Program-made: the position numbers and the translations under genes | In this document: piece after piece, positions 26,341 to 37,600 of the stretch | Numbering within the stretch: the first letter of the stretch is position 1 | How the letters are laid out: every line of letters begins with the position of its first letter | The notes under the pieces: model-generated | What the model saw: the letters and a program-made list of their open reading frames with translations, nothing else | What the model was told of the DNA's origin: nothing | The model's database searches: none | Assembly: GCF_028769735.1 (NCBI RefSeq) | Contig: NC_088178.1 | Span: 4,778,001 to 4,842,000 of the forward strand | Length of the DNA: 64,000 nt | Direction of reading: 5' to 3' | Source: Zonotrichia leucophrys gambelii | Taxonomy: Eukaryota; Chordata; Aves; Passeriformes; Passerellidae

Positions 26341-29300
26341 ATGTGCATACATAATCCGGACATAACCTCATAAACTACCGTCATCGCCCCACTGAAATTG
26401 TTTGCTAAAATAATCACGTGTTATTCATTGGGCACTCACCTTTCGAGGACCACCTCTGAGGCTTAGCTTGGTAAAGTATCTGCTACAGTGCCACACACAT
26501 TTTCTAGTCTCCCTTATAATTACATCCCGAAATTAATTACTTCCAAACTTAACACATATATGTTACAAAACTCACCTCTACCAATTTTTGATACTGTACC
26601 AGTATTATCACTACCCTAATAGCTTCAACATCCGTTTAAATACAAATACTTGTAACACATAATTTTTCAATTAACTAAGCTCTCTACTCCTGCAAACAGA
26701 TGCAGCTATTCCCTGATTAAGTACTCAGAACTTTTGGTTACTTTGTGCTTCCTACAAATAAATCCAGTCACAGAAGTACAAGCATCAAAGTTATCTTACA
26801 GACACTCCATGCATCCTCAGACACTGAAACAGCAAATTTGAATACCAAAACACCAACCACAGAACAGCATTTTGGGCTATTGACCAGCAGAAGATGTGTC
26901 TTGGATGCTTTAACCAAACAAGTCATTGGAAACTACAGTGATTTAAGTCCTTCTAGCTCCATGGCAAACCAAAGGCAAAATTTTAATAACCTTTTCCTGA
27001 GTTAACATCTTGTATTTCGAGTATTGCCTGGAGCCAGAGTCCAAGTCTGAATGACAAGTCTGTAGCAATGTGAGGCAGCACAAACTGCAGCAGTGTAGTT
27101 TGCAGCAAGGGCATGTGATCCTTCCAAGTCTTCTAGCAGAGGATTTAAGAAAAAATTAAACTATCTCCGATACTTCAGAATAGTAAATGGCTGTAACAAC
27201 AGACTTAATGACTAAATTTAGACCCTGAGCACAGCTTTAAGCCCCAGTTATCCATACCAGAGTAGAACAAGAGGGAGCAATTTTTATTCCTTCTCTTCCC
27301 ACTCCTCCTGTAGGGGAGGAGGACGAGAACAGACAGCGTGCACAGGCATGGCAGTGACCAGCACTTCTCCTTAGGGCAGATCGTGCTTAGCACCAGGCAT
27401 GTGAACAGCCAAAACACCTTAAAATGGACATTAGGGAGCCCAAAGGTACACAGGGGCATGAGATAAGCGAAGGTACAGCCTGACAAAGCAGATTACAGGA
27501 ACTCTGTGCTCAGTACATCCTGCTCCACACAGATTTAAGGACTGGTAACTATTTAAGCTTCCAGATGTCACAGTGACCATCGAGTCACCTTGGTGTCAGG
27601 TCAGCCCCAGCTGGTGCCTGCTGTGTGTGCCCAGAGTGCTCAGCTCTGAGAACAAGCACTCCTGGCAGCCATATGTTTCAGGTTTGCTAGGAGAAGTCCA
27701 GGCTCCGCTGAGCAAATAACAGTAAAATCAATGGCAACCTCTGCTGGCTGGTTCTAGACACAGGTAAAATGTGTGCTCTAGAGAAATTTTAACTGAAGGG
27801 ACAAAGGGGTTCAAAAGCAGGGAAGTTTGACTTCTTTGGGAATATAAGCAGTCTTCCTTCATCTCCTTCACTTTTTCAAAAAAAACAGTCATGCTGCCAG
27901 CGGCTTTATCACCTCAGCCACTCGCTGTAAACTGCACCATGCTCACAGCACTAAGTTGTACTGTTTTATGTATGTTTAGAGGAATATATATAAGTGAAAT
28001 ATATTTAAGTGAAAATTAATCAGAAATCAGCTAGTCCTGATGAAACTATGCAGTTACAGAGGGAATTTTACAAAATATAGCAATACCAGACTGTTGTATC
28101 AGAGACAGGACGTTAAAAGCCCTACGGCAAGTTTTTAATTTGGAGATTAGGGGCACATTTGGGCCTCTGGCAGGGTTATAAATAAAACCTGTTTCAGGAT
28201 TTTTTCTAATTTGTGTTTTAAGAAAAGGAAGTGAGGAAGAGAAAAGTTCTATTGGAAAAATTGCCTTACTGTCATCAAGGCAGCATCCCACATGGTGCAC
28301 ATGTTTCCACAGCTGGTTACATCCAGCCGGTGGACCTGAGCACTCTTCAGACCCAACAGAAGGAGCAATTCCTCACCTTCTTTATAAATTACATCAGCTA
28401 CAAACAATACAAATCACCACACAAACTAGAAGGCTCACACCATCTGATCCTGCTGAAAACAGAGGGGATGTGGCAGGAGCACAAGCTTTGTATATGCAAA
28501 GTAAGGCAATGAAAGCAGTGGTGATGTGTGACCCTGAAAGGAAACCAGATAAAGCTTTTCAGACAGAAAAAGTCCATATGGAATGAGATTTAGAAGTTCC
28601 AAGCAAGAAAACAATCTATTAGTCATTCTGTTTGGAAAGGAATAGCAATATTTGTTTGCTAAATCCTTTGTTGTAAGGAAATAAGGCTGATAGAAGCAAT
28701 CCCTGCAGTGCACAAAGCAGCTTCTCAGTCACACCACTCATTTCTAGTTTGAAGTTTTCCCTTGTTAAATTATTGGATGGTCAGCTGGATTAAATGGACA
28801 AAAATAATTTCTGTAAAATCTCTCTGAAAGGCATTGATGAGAGCAAGGAGGTCGAGCTGAGTGAGGGATAAGGAACACAGTAGTTATTTATTTAGATGCA
28901 GACCTGAATGACAGTGTTGATATACATACCAGCTCATCAACTTCTATTTTTTCTGCCCAACTCTTTCATTTTTTTTTGTTATTTTACAGTATTTTTTTCT
29001 TTTATATACTTTCTCCTAAACCTAAAGTATAAAGGTGCTCCTTCAGGTTGCTTTTTTAAAAATCTTAACTACCTCTGGCATTATTTACTTTTACATGTAT
29101 CTTATGGACACCCTGGTTTTGTTTTTAATGCCTCCAGAATAATTCTATTCTATAAAGCTTGCATTTGTAGTGCAGCTTAAAAGCAACAGAGAACAAAAGA
29201 AAAATCATTTGTTGCCTTAAAAATTGTGTGTGTATATGTGTGCATAGATAGGGTTTTCTACATCATATGGTGTTTGAAGTTGCTCTATGAAGTCACATTA

Positions 29301-29654
29301 GTGCTGTATTTAAGGCAGAAATGTGTTCTATTTGTTATTTGGAATATAAAGCCTCTTCCCCAGATCCACCCACTCCAGCTGTCTATTTAAAACCTGCTGG
29401 AGAGCTCACGCTCACACAGAACACAGGGGGACTGTGACCTCAGCGCAGGCATATGATGAGACATAACAAGTGTCTATATATTTATAAATAAACCCATTCT
29501 TTTTTCTCAAAACAAGCTTGGGCTTCTTAAACCCCTCATACTCTGTAGATACCATCTGACCCGATGTCTTGGTCCAAAGCGGGGGGACAAAATTCTAAGT
29601 CAGGTCCAACACCAAATTTAAGCCAAGTTGTGCTGGGCTCTACATTCAGCTGAG
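26341..29654. other. RABGAP1L intron, no gene recognised
   Basis: Mostly AT-rich. A strong minus-strand donor, CGAAAG|gtgagt, lies at 26440/26439. A segment near 29490-29580 has AATAAA followed by text reminiscent of an LTR end, too weak to annotate as an element. Confidence 0.6.
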
Positions 29655-29730
29655 CCACGAACCTCTCCAAGGATGGAGTTTTCACACTGAGCCCCTGTTC
29701 CAATGTCTCACTCTCCCTGTAAGTCTCACC
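29655..29730 (-). mobile_element. Short, old CR1 LINE fragment (probable)
   Basis: The stretch acctctccaaggatggag, then ttttcacactgagcccctgttccaatgtctcactc, resembles the reverse complement of the CR1 region tccaaggatggagactccacaacctctctgggc. The match is divergent and short, so the call is tentative. It lies next to the AT-rich repeat block starting near 29848. Confidence 0.45.
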
Positions 29731-29847
29731 ATCAGCTCAGAACTTTTCTTGCTGTGGTTTGACTCATCCTCATCAAGACTAAACACACTTGGGCCAGTGG
29801 CAAAAACCCACAAGTGTCAGCAATGAAGAAAACAGTATATTGTAGAA

Positions 29848-30212
29848 TATGTATGAATATATATATTCTATATATAAATATACATATTCTACATATAGAA
29901 CATATATTCTGAAGGAATATATATTCTATATGTAGAATATATATATCCATATATAGAATATAAGGCATATATTCATCTATAGAACAGCTGAATATATTCA
30001 TATATATTCATATTTAGAATATAACACATTCTATATTTTATATTCTACATATATATAGACTATATATATTATATATATTCTATATATAGATTACTATTAT
30101 ATCTATATCTAATATATACAGAATGTATAGATGAATATATTCTGTAGATGAATATATTAATATATAGAATATCTATATAGAATATAGATATTCCTTCAGA
30201 ATATACTGAAGG
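29848..30212. repeat. AT-rich minisatellite with internal dyads, bounded by an 18-bp direct repeat
   Basis: About 365 bp made almost only of tatattctatatatagaatata-like words in both orientations, with strong potential to form hairpins or cruciforms. The block is framed by identical 18-bp sequences AAACAGTATATTGTAGAA at 29830-29847 and 30213-30230. The word ctgaagga also recurs near 29911 and 30207. Reading frames across it are meaningless Tyr/Ile-rich artefacts. Confidence 0.85.
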
Positions 30213-30963
30213 AAACAGTATATTGTAGAAACTTTTAAACCATTTCTCCACCTGCTAGTCCCATTTTTCAGTTTTGCTATCAGAGACAAGTTCCTTTCCT
30301 TCTCCCTCCCAACCTATGATCCTAAAGCATGCAATAAATCATTTTACACTGCTATGGCTCATGTAGCTGGTGCTGCAAGAAAGATCAAGAGACATCAGGT
30401 ACAGCTGCAGCTCTGAAATGCAGATGCTCTTGTGGAGCCCTCACCTCCTGGTACAGGAAAAAAGTCAGCACAGGCCTTTTCTGCAAAACTGGGCTTGGCG
30501 GCAGCAGCAGAGCAGGCTCTGTAAGGTGGGGCAGAAGGGAGAGGAGTATAATCTGGTATAATCTGGAGTCAAGGGTGGGGGCAGCTCAGGAGAATGCAGC
30601 CTGATCCTCTGCTGCACTCACAGCCCAGTCCTCTTCCAGCACTGTTTCTAATGATGCAAATATTAGCCAGCATCAAACAAGTGTTAGGTAATTAGGATGC
30701 TGTGATGCAGAACAAGAAGAAATAGGCAAATAATTTTTTTTATGTCGATCAGTAGAGAGAGATGGGCATTCACATTTGCAAGTTTATTGTGCAGTCTTTT
30801 CATGCTGTTAAGCAACAATTACATCAAATGCTTCTAAAGTTTGAAACTTTCAAATTTTTCCTAATATTATTCATGTATTTAATAAATATTATGCAAGCTT
30901 TTGGAGTAAATTGCTACAATCTCCTTTTAAACATTACTGCCTGTGATCTCATGGATTATATTT

Positions 30964-31062
30964 CATAGCATCAAAGAATGGTTTGGGTTGGAAAGAATTT
31001 TAAAGATAATTTTGTTTCAACCCTCCCCACCAAGGGCAGGGATGCCATTCAAGGATGCATAC
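30964..31062 (-). mobile_element. CR1 LINE 3' end fragment
   Basis: Reads catagcatcaaagaatggtttgggttggaaagaattttaaagat and then caaccctccccaccaagggcaggg, the reverse complement of the CR1 3' end (ggtcctttccaacccaaaccattctatg). About 100 bp and moderately diverged. Confidence 0.82.
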
Positions 31063-34000
31063 AAAGCAAATATTTTTCTGAATTTCTGAATTCTAGCTTC
31101 CCTCAAGATAATATTGATGGTCCTACAACAAATTGAATCCACTTTACAAGCTCAATCCAGATAACAAATACCACCAAACTCCTGTGCCCTGAATCAATGG
31201 AAATAGAACGCTATGCAATAAACTATCAATCAAGAAGGGAATTTACTTCAGGGAAATGCTGTGCAGCCAACTGAATGGTGATAATTAACATTTTTCAGGA
31301 GCCAAAGAGCATTTGCTTTCAACAGCACATAAGCTACAGAAGGATGCTATTTACTGACTGACCATATATGATAAGAAGCAGCAGATAAACTTAGGATGGC
31401 ACAAAAAGCAAAAATTTAAACATGTGCCCTCTGACAGTTTCATGCATGTGCCACTTACATTAAACCACCTGCTCTTCCACTAGCAGCAGTTTGAAAAAGA
31501 AAAGGAAAAGAATACTGACAAAACTTACTATCCCTTAATGCTCCCCTCTTTCAAGGGACAATTAAAATATTAAATCACAGGACAAAGCAATTAAGAGAAC
31601 TGTAAATGAAGAAATGCTGAAATGTAGAGAATAGTCTGCACAGTGCAGGTAGCACTGCCCTTTCCTGTGAGAATAATTTTTTGTATTTCAAAATAATACA
31701 TAAGAGATTTTAGTACTGCATTCATTCAAACCTTTTAGATACATATTTTGACATAGCTGTACTTTTATAAATACTTTGGTCTGTGTGAAGCCAGGAATTA
31801 CATTCCATAGATATTGGTATTCTAAAAGCATATTTCAAGTGGGCACCAAGAAAGTATATGTTGAAAAGGATTCCAGTTGCCTGGCAGGAGCATAAGCTCA
31901 GTCAGTATTAGCAGTAATTCCATTTCAGCAGAGCTAGAATAAGAAACTTTAAAGCTATTTAAAACAAAAATTCCAAACATTGTGATCGCCTGCTTCAATT
32001 TTTCACACACTGCAAGCCAAACAGTTTTCTTAAACTACACCATGACCTTTTAAAAGGCAAGCGATTTTGATTTAATGAGTTCAACTGATGAATAATTTAT
32101 CACAGCCTTAATTAGGCAGCCAACTTGTAGGGCCCATGCAAAAGCAACTACAAAGAACATGAGGACTGAACCCACATACACCTGTCCTTCAAATCCAAAA
32201 GTCTGGATGTTCCACTTCAGTCTAATTCTCTCTTCTTAGTACTCTAAGTATTTTCTTCTAGTAGTTCTTAGTGAACTGCCAGCTCTTATGTGACAAACTC
32301 ACTCAGACAGCAAGAAGAGATTAAAATCCTCTCTCCCTGGATGTGGCTGGGGTTAAACCACCATAGAGCATCCTCCCAGAACATCCAGTCTAACCCAGAC
32401 AGGCTGGCTGGAAACACGTGCCTGCTCACACCAACAATTTATGCTTTACTTGATTACAGAACTGACACATTCCACCCAAAACTGTTCCTTTAATAGATTT
32501 CTTTAAAAATAGTTCTTCCTCAAGGACACGAGAGGTGGCTCAGAAAAGCACTGAACAATCAGGATCATTTAGAGGATGAAGGCACAGCTCCAGCTGTTGG
32601 TAGGGGCAGAAGCAGTTCAGAACTAAAGAGCTGCTATTTGTTTTAGTGCAGGGTCTACTGGGGAGCAGGTGGTACCAACCTCAAATCCCAGTAAATCCAA
32701 TTCCACTACTTCACGAGAACAAAAAAGCTAAAAATAAAGTAAATAGTGGATTTTTGAGACTATTTTAAACTAAGTGTTACTCAGGATTACTATTCTACCA
32801 CATTGTGAAGAAATAGGAAAGAGGAACATGAGAAGGATATGGCACAATAACTATTTATAACCTGAAGGGTGGCACAATTTCTTTTTATGGATTTTAAGCT
32901 CAGCTTCATTTAGACAAAATCTTCCTCCCAGCTGGAAGTGCTGAAGAGGTATCACTTCTGTTCTCCTCCAGCATGGATCTAAACACACTTGCATCAATAT
33001 CCATATATGAGAAAGGACAAGGAATAGCTTCCTGCTGAGAATGATCTACAGGGAAAATGTTGCCAGTAACAGTGGAAGAACATTCCTGGTAACTCACAGA
33101 CATGGAATCCAGAAATGAGAGGTGTTAGGAAAATGCCAATGAAAGCAAGAATTACTGACTTACTGACTTGCCCCCTACAGCCCTGAGTTCAAAATTAGCT
33201 AATTAAAATTTATAAAGTCATCATACATCTGATAACTATTTTTCAAGATTAATGACATCTAAATACATTCAACTTCCAATAACTAGAAAATTTTGTCTTA
33301 TTAGATAATGAGGACATTTATATTTATAGCCAGAAATTGGCACATGTAAAATGTTATGTGAGCTAAGAAATCATCTATTCTAGAAAAAATACCAAACCTG
33401 TTATTATCTGCCATATCTTAAAAAAACTGAAATCAAATATATACTTGATCAGAACTAGGAAGAAGTTAAATATAAAGACAACATTGATATCTACAAATCC
33501 TTTTGGAAAGAACACTATCAGGAAATGGAGAAGTCAAATCTACAGATTACATTCAAGGCCAACTTCTTTCACCAATATTAAATTCCCACATAAACCTCTC
33601 CCCTCTGCTCAAGATTATGGCTTGAAGCTGGAAATCAATCTCTTTGTTCATATATTTTAAAGATATCAAACTGCCCCAAACATGCTGAACAAAACACTGC
33701 CTCTTACTCAGTGACTTTACATACATTCTGTATATTGGAAAAAATATATTAGAAATTGTCCTCTTAACAGCTAAGGTTTTCTAATAACGCTAACTAAAAG
33801 AAACAAGAATGAGGAAAAGCAATTTTTTTACAAAGAAAGGTTTTAAACAAGTAGAAATTATTTGAAGAAAATGATTTGCATTCATTTTTCTGCCTAAGTT
33901 ATGAAAATACTCAGTAGTCGGAAAAAATGCCATAGAAATGGAATAAGGCTAGATTTTAAAAAGCCTTATTTTTCAGCTAATGTTCTAACCCAAGTGCTCA

Positions 34001-34457
34001 CAGGGGATGAGCTTTAACACATTTCCTTTCCCCCCAAGAAGGTTCTTTATAAAACAAAGCAAAAAGAAAGTAAGGGAAAATGATTACATTCAAAAAGCTA
34101 CATTTTATTGTTATGGCAACTGATGTGCTAAAAATAAAGAAATAAAGTTGTTATGGCAACTAGAATTTTAAAGGCAGTCAAAAGTAGAATAATCAAACCT
34201 TCTACTGGCTTAAAATGTATCATCTATGACTCAATTTACAGGAAGAGCTTCAGAGACAAACAGAGATTGGGTTTTTTGGGGGGATTCTGCTTTAGAGATC
34301 CCAATTAGTACAATTCCAGAGAACTCTAAGGAATGCAAGGGAGCATCTCAAGGTGAGTAGAAAATTGCACATTGCAAGTTCTCACAGGAGGAAAAAACAA
34401 ACACATTTTACCACTTCTCTGATGTGCAGTGACCTTACCTAGCTCCATAAAATGTAC
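31063..34457. other. RABGAP1L intron, no gene recognised
   Basis: AT-rich unique sequence. A pair of identical GTTATGGCAACT words occurs at 34110-34121 and 34150-34161. No supported gene. Confidence 0.65.
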
Positions 34458-34626
34458 CAGAGAAGCTGTGGCTGCCCCTGGATCCCTGGAAGTGTCCATG
34501 CCCAGGCCAGACAGGGCTTGGAGCATCCTGGGCTGGTGGAAGCTCTCCCTGCCCACCACAGCAGAGAGTGGACTGAAAATGAGATATCAAGTCCCTTTCA
34601 ACGCAAACCATTCTAAGATTCCATGA
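34458..34626 (+). mobile_element. CR1 LINE 3' end fragment
   Basis: Blocks gctgtggctgcccctggatccctgg, ccaggccagacagggcttgg, agcatcctgggctggtgg, caagtccctttcaacgcaaaccattctaagattccatga follow CR1 3' order in plus orientation and end in the diagnostic terminal words. About 170 bp, 5'-truncated. Confidence 0.9.
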
Positions 34627-37600
34627 TAAAGGTTACTTAATGATTTTAAATTAAGTACTGAAAGTTAGGAAGTACCAAAATTGATTTGTCTGAAGCAGCA
34701 GCGTTCTGTCTCTGTATGTACGGAATTTTAAAGGCACCTATGACTGCAAGATGATCGTATCTTTAAATTTCTGATACATCCTTGATGACCATTTCAGGGC
34801 TCCTAATTATACAAGCACTTTCAATCTCAGAAATCTTCTCCTATCCATTATTCCTCAGACTGTCAAAACTGCTACTTCTATTTAAAATTAACAGTACTGT
34901 GTGCTCCATGAAATATTTCAAAAGCCATACTGAGACAAGCCTTAATTAATAATAAGCAAAGTATTTAACAGATACTTCAGGAAATTATGACTAGAAACAG
35001 TAACTTGTACTGGAAATATTTGCACTTAAACCATGTAGATAGCATGTGCTAGGATCCCAGTGTAAGCTGGTATTTTAACACAGCATGCATCTTTTATTTT
35101 GGCTTCACTGCACTGAAAATTAAGGTTGCTTCTAGGAGTACTTATATCTTTTTTTGACCCAGATGAAAAGTCTCTCACCACAATCCACAAGAGCTTCCAA
35201 TGAGCAGAACCAGCATGGAAAAAACAGAGCTCAAAGTCAGGTTCTTTGCTTGCACTAAATGGAAAATAATAAGATTAATTTCTTATTGAAGTAAAAAATC
35301 AGATGTACACTGGAAATTCAGATAATACACAGGGCTGTGCAACAAGGTTAACACTGAAAATTCAAGTGGATTTCTGTAGTTTTGGTTCCCCAGTCCCAGT
35401 ATTAATCCCTGAGGCTGGACACACAGTTAACTCATCTCCTCCCAAGCATCATGTGAAGCTAGCATTTCTACAAATGTAAATTATGTAGGTAAATATCTTA
35501 CCTAATCTGTGACCAAGTCAACAGCTTCTGCAAAGGAAACTCCATGTACAATTTTCACTCTACATACATTTTCAGGAGTCAGGATAAATCTTAGACATAG
35601 GGATATAAAGACTTTAAATCCGAGGTTCAGAAATGTGGCTCTGCCTGGGCTAAAGGAGCCTGGCTGCCTGTTTCCAAGGCTTGTTGCTGACTCAACCAGA
35701 CACTGCAGACAGTCCTGAAAAGACAACCAGCTACTGCTGCTCTGAGCTTTCTATGAAATTAACTTCCTCATTGTGTAATGGCGTAAACTTAATCAAGTGC
35801 ATGGCTGCCTGAAATTCATCGTTTTGAGTTCAAAATAAATGAGCAGACATCCAAATATTACTCCTTGATTGCCAGCTGTGCAAATCCACTGCTGGCATTC
35901 AGCATCAACATTCTTCTTTTATCAGGGGCAGCCATTCTGCACTGAACACATATACATGCATGTATAAAAGCATACCCAAAGAATACTCATTCCAGCATTT
36001 TTGGGTGTATTTTATCCCTAATGAGTGTTTATACATTTTCAAATGTCCATTAAAGAAGAATTGGAGAGTCTTTACAGAAAGGAAATCTAGACAAGTGACA
36101 AAAAAGCCTAAAAACTTTCTGGAATCACGTTTACAAACTCATGAAAGAAAGGGGGCATGGATCCAAAAGGTAGCTCAAATTCCTCTGCCATACAGGCACC
36201 AAAAAGTGTAATCAGACTGCAATGGTACTGTAATTAACCTGCCTAAGGCTGCCTCACCCATCCATCCTGCCCAGCCCCAGTTCCTGCTCCCATTTCACCC
36301 TGACACCACACCTGAACAGTGATCCGCTCTGAGAGCAGTGGGGGGGAGAAAGAAATTGTTTAAACAAAACTCCACAATTACTGTGACTAGCCCTGCAAAT
36401 GCTAGCTAAGGGTATAAAAACGAGACGGAACATGCAGTATAGGAAACTTCCTTTGGCAAGCACACTGTCTGAAACTGCAATCCCCATTAATGACTATTTA
36501 GTTTTAATGCAGGCTGTATCTTGTACTACAGAGTAAAAAAAAAAAAGTTGTATTTTGAAACTGGATTACTTTGAAGACAAACCACCCATCTGAAGACAGC
36601 TTTGTCATATGCAGGATATGATTAAAATATGTGACACTCCATATCATCAGCATTTGGTTGCCAGTTTAAAAAGCAACTGATGAAAATCCTCAGCAAGAAA
36701 AAAAAAATCCTAGCTGCCAAAATATTTGTCTGTGTCCACAAAAACTTACATAAAAGATTGTTAGGAAAGAGTATATGCAATAGCAGACTGCAAACAATCT
36801 CCTTCTGGTTAGTGTACCTCAGCAGCTGCAAATTTGCTTGCTGACAGGAGATATGACTCTTCATTTATATGACCACATTCATCACTGCAAAGGGAAAAAA
36901 TTCCTTAATGGATACAGACTGTAAAGAAGATCTACAGGTTTCTAATCTCTTTTGAAGTGATTACTGTAAAATCTACCTTAATACTAGATCAGGCTCTTAG
37001 AAGAATATCCTACAGAACACATAAGTAACCCTGTCATTTGGGGTTTTATCATGAACAAGTCATACATAAAGGTTCAGAATTCACTCCTATATCAAATTCC
37101 AGTTGGGATTTAGGAGATGCGTTCATCACTTCTGTACACTTCAATATTCTACACATGCAGCTCAAACCTCGCTGGGTTTGTTACTATTCCAGTTGTTCTG
37201 AACTGCTGTCCACAGCTATGGTAAAACAAGCTTTACTAGTGTCTTGACCACCTGTATTGGTGTTAAAGGCATTTTAAGATACTTTAAACACCAAATGTTT
37301 GGATTCTTAGTGCACTCTTCAATTTTTATAGCATCAAATATTACCATACTGAAATCAGCAACTAATAGTCAGGAAAAGGTGGTTTGCTCTCTCCAATAAA
37401 GGTATTTAAGATTTCTAAAGCTCCAGCTCTGGAGTGCTGCAGCCTCCTGAATCCCAGTTATGCAATCTTTATTCGAAAACAGAGACTTGTTAGGAAGAAG
37501 TGGATTGGAAAGAGGAATACCAAGAGCAAGTTGATTGCCTCAAACACAATTATCCCTCAGCAATCCCAGCTCTGGCAGTGGACACAGACATTAACTTTTC

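Noticed and set aside
25941..26417. Long open frames on both strands across the CpG-rich block (118-157 codons)
   Set aside because: They are low-complexity (runs of Pro, Glu, Arg) generated by GC-rich triplet and minisatellite repeats, overlap each other on both strands, and match no family.
29732..30251. Tyr/Ile-rich minus-strand open frames
   Set aside because: Products of the AT-rich repeat block, not proteins.
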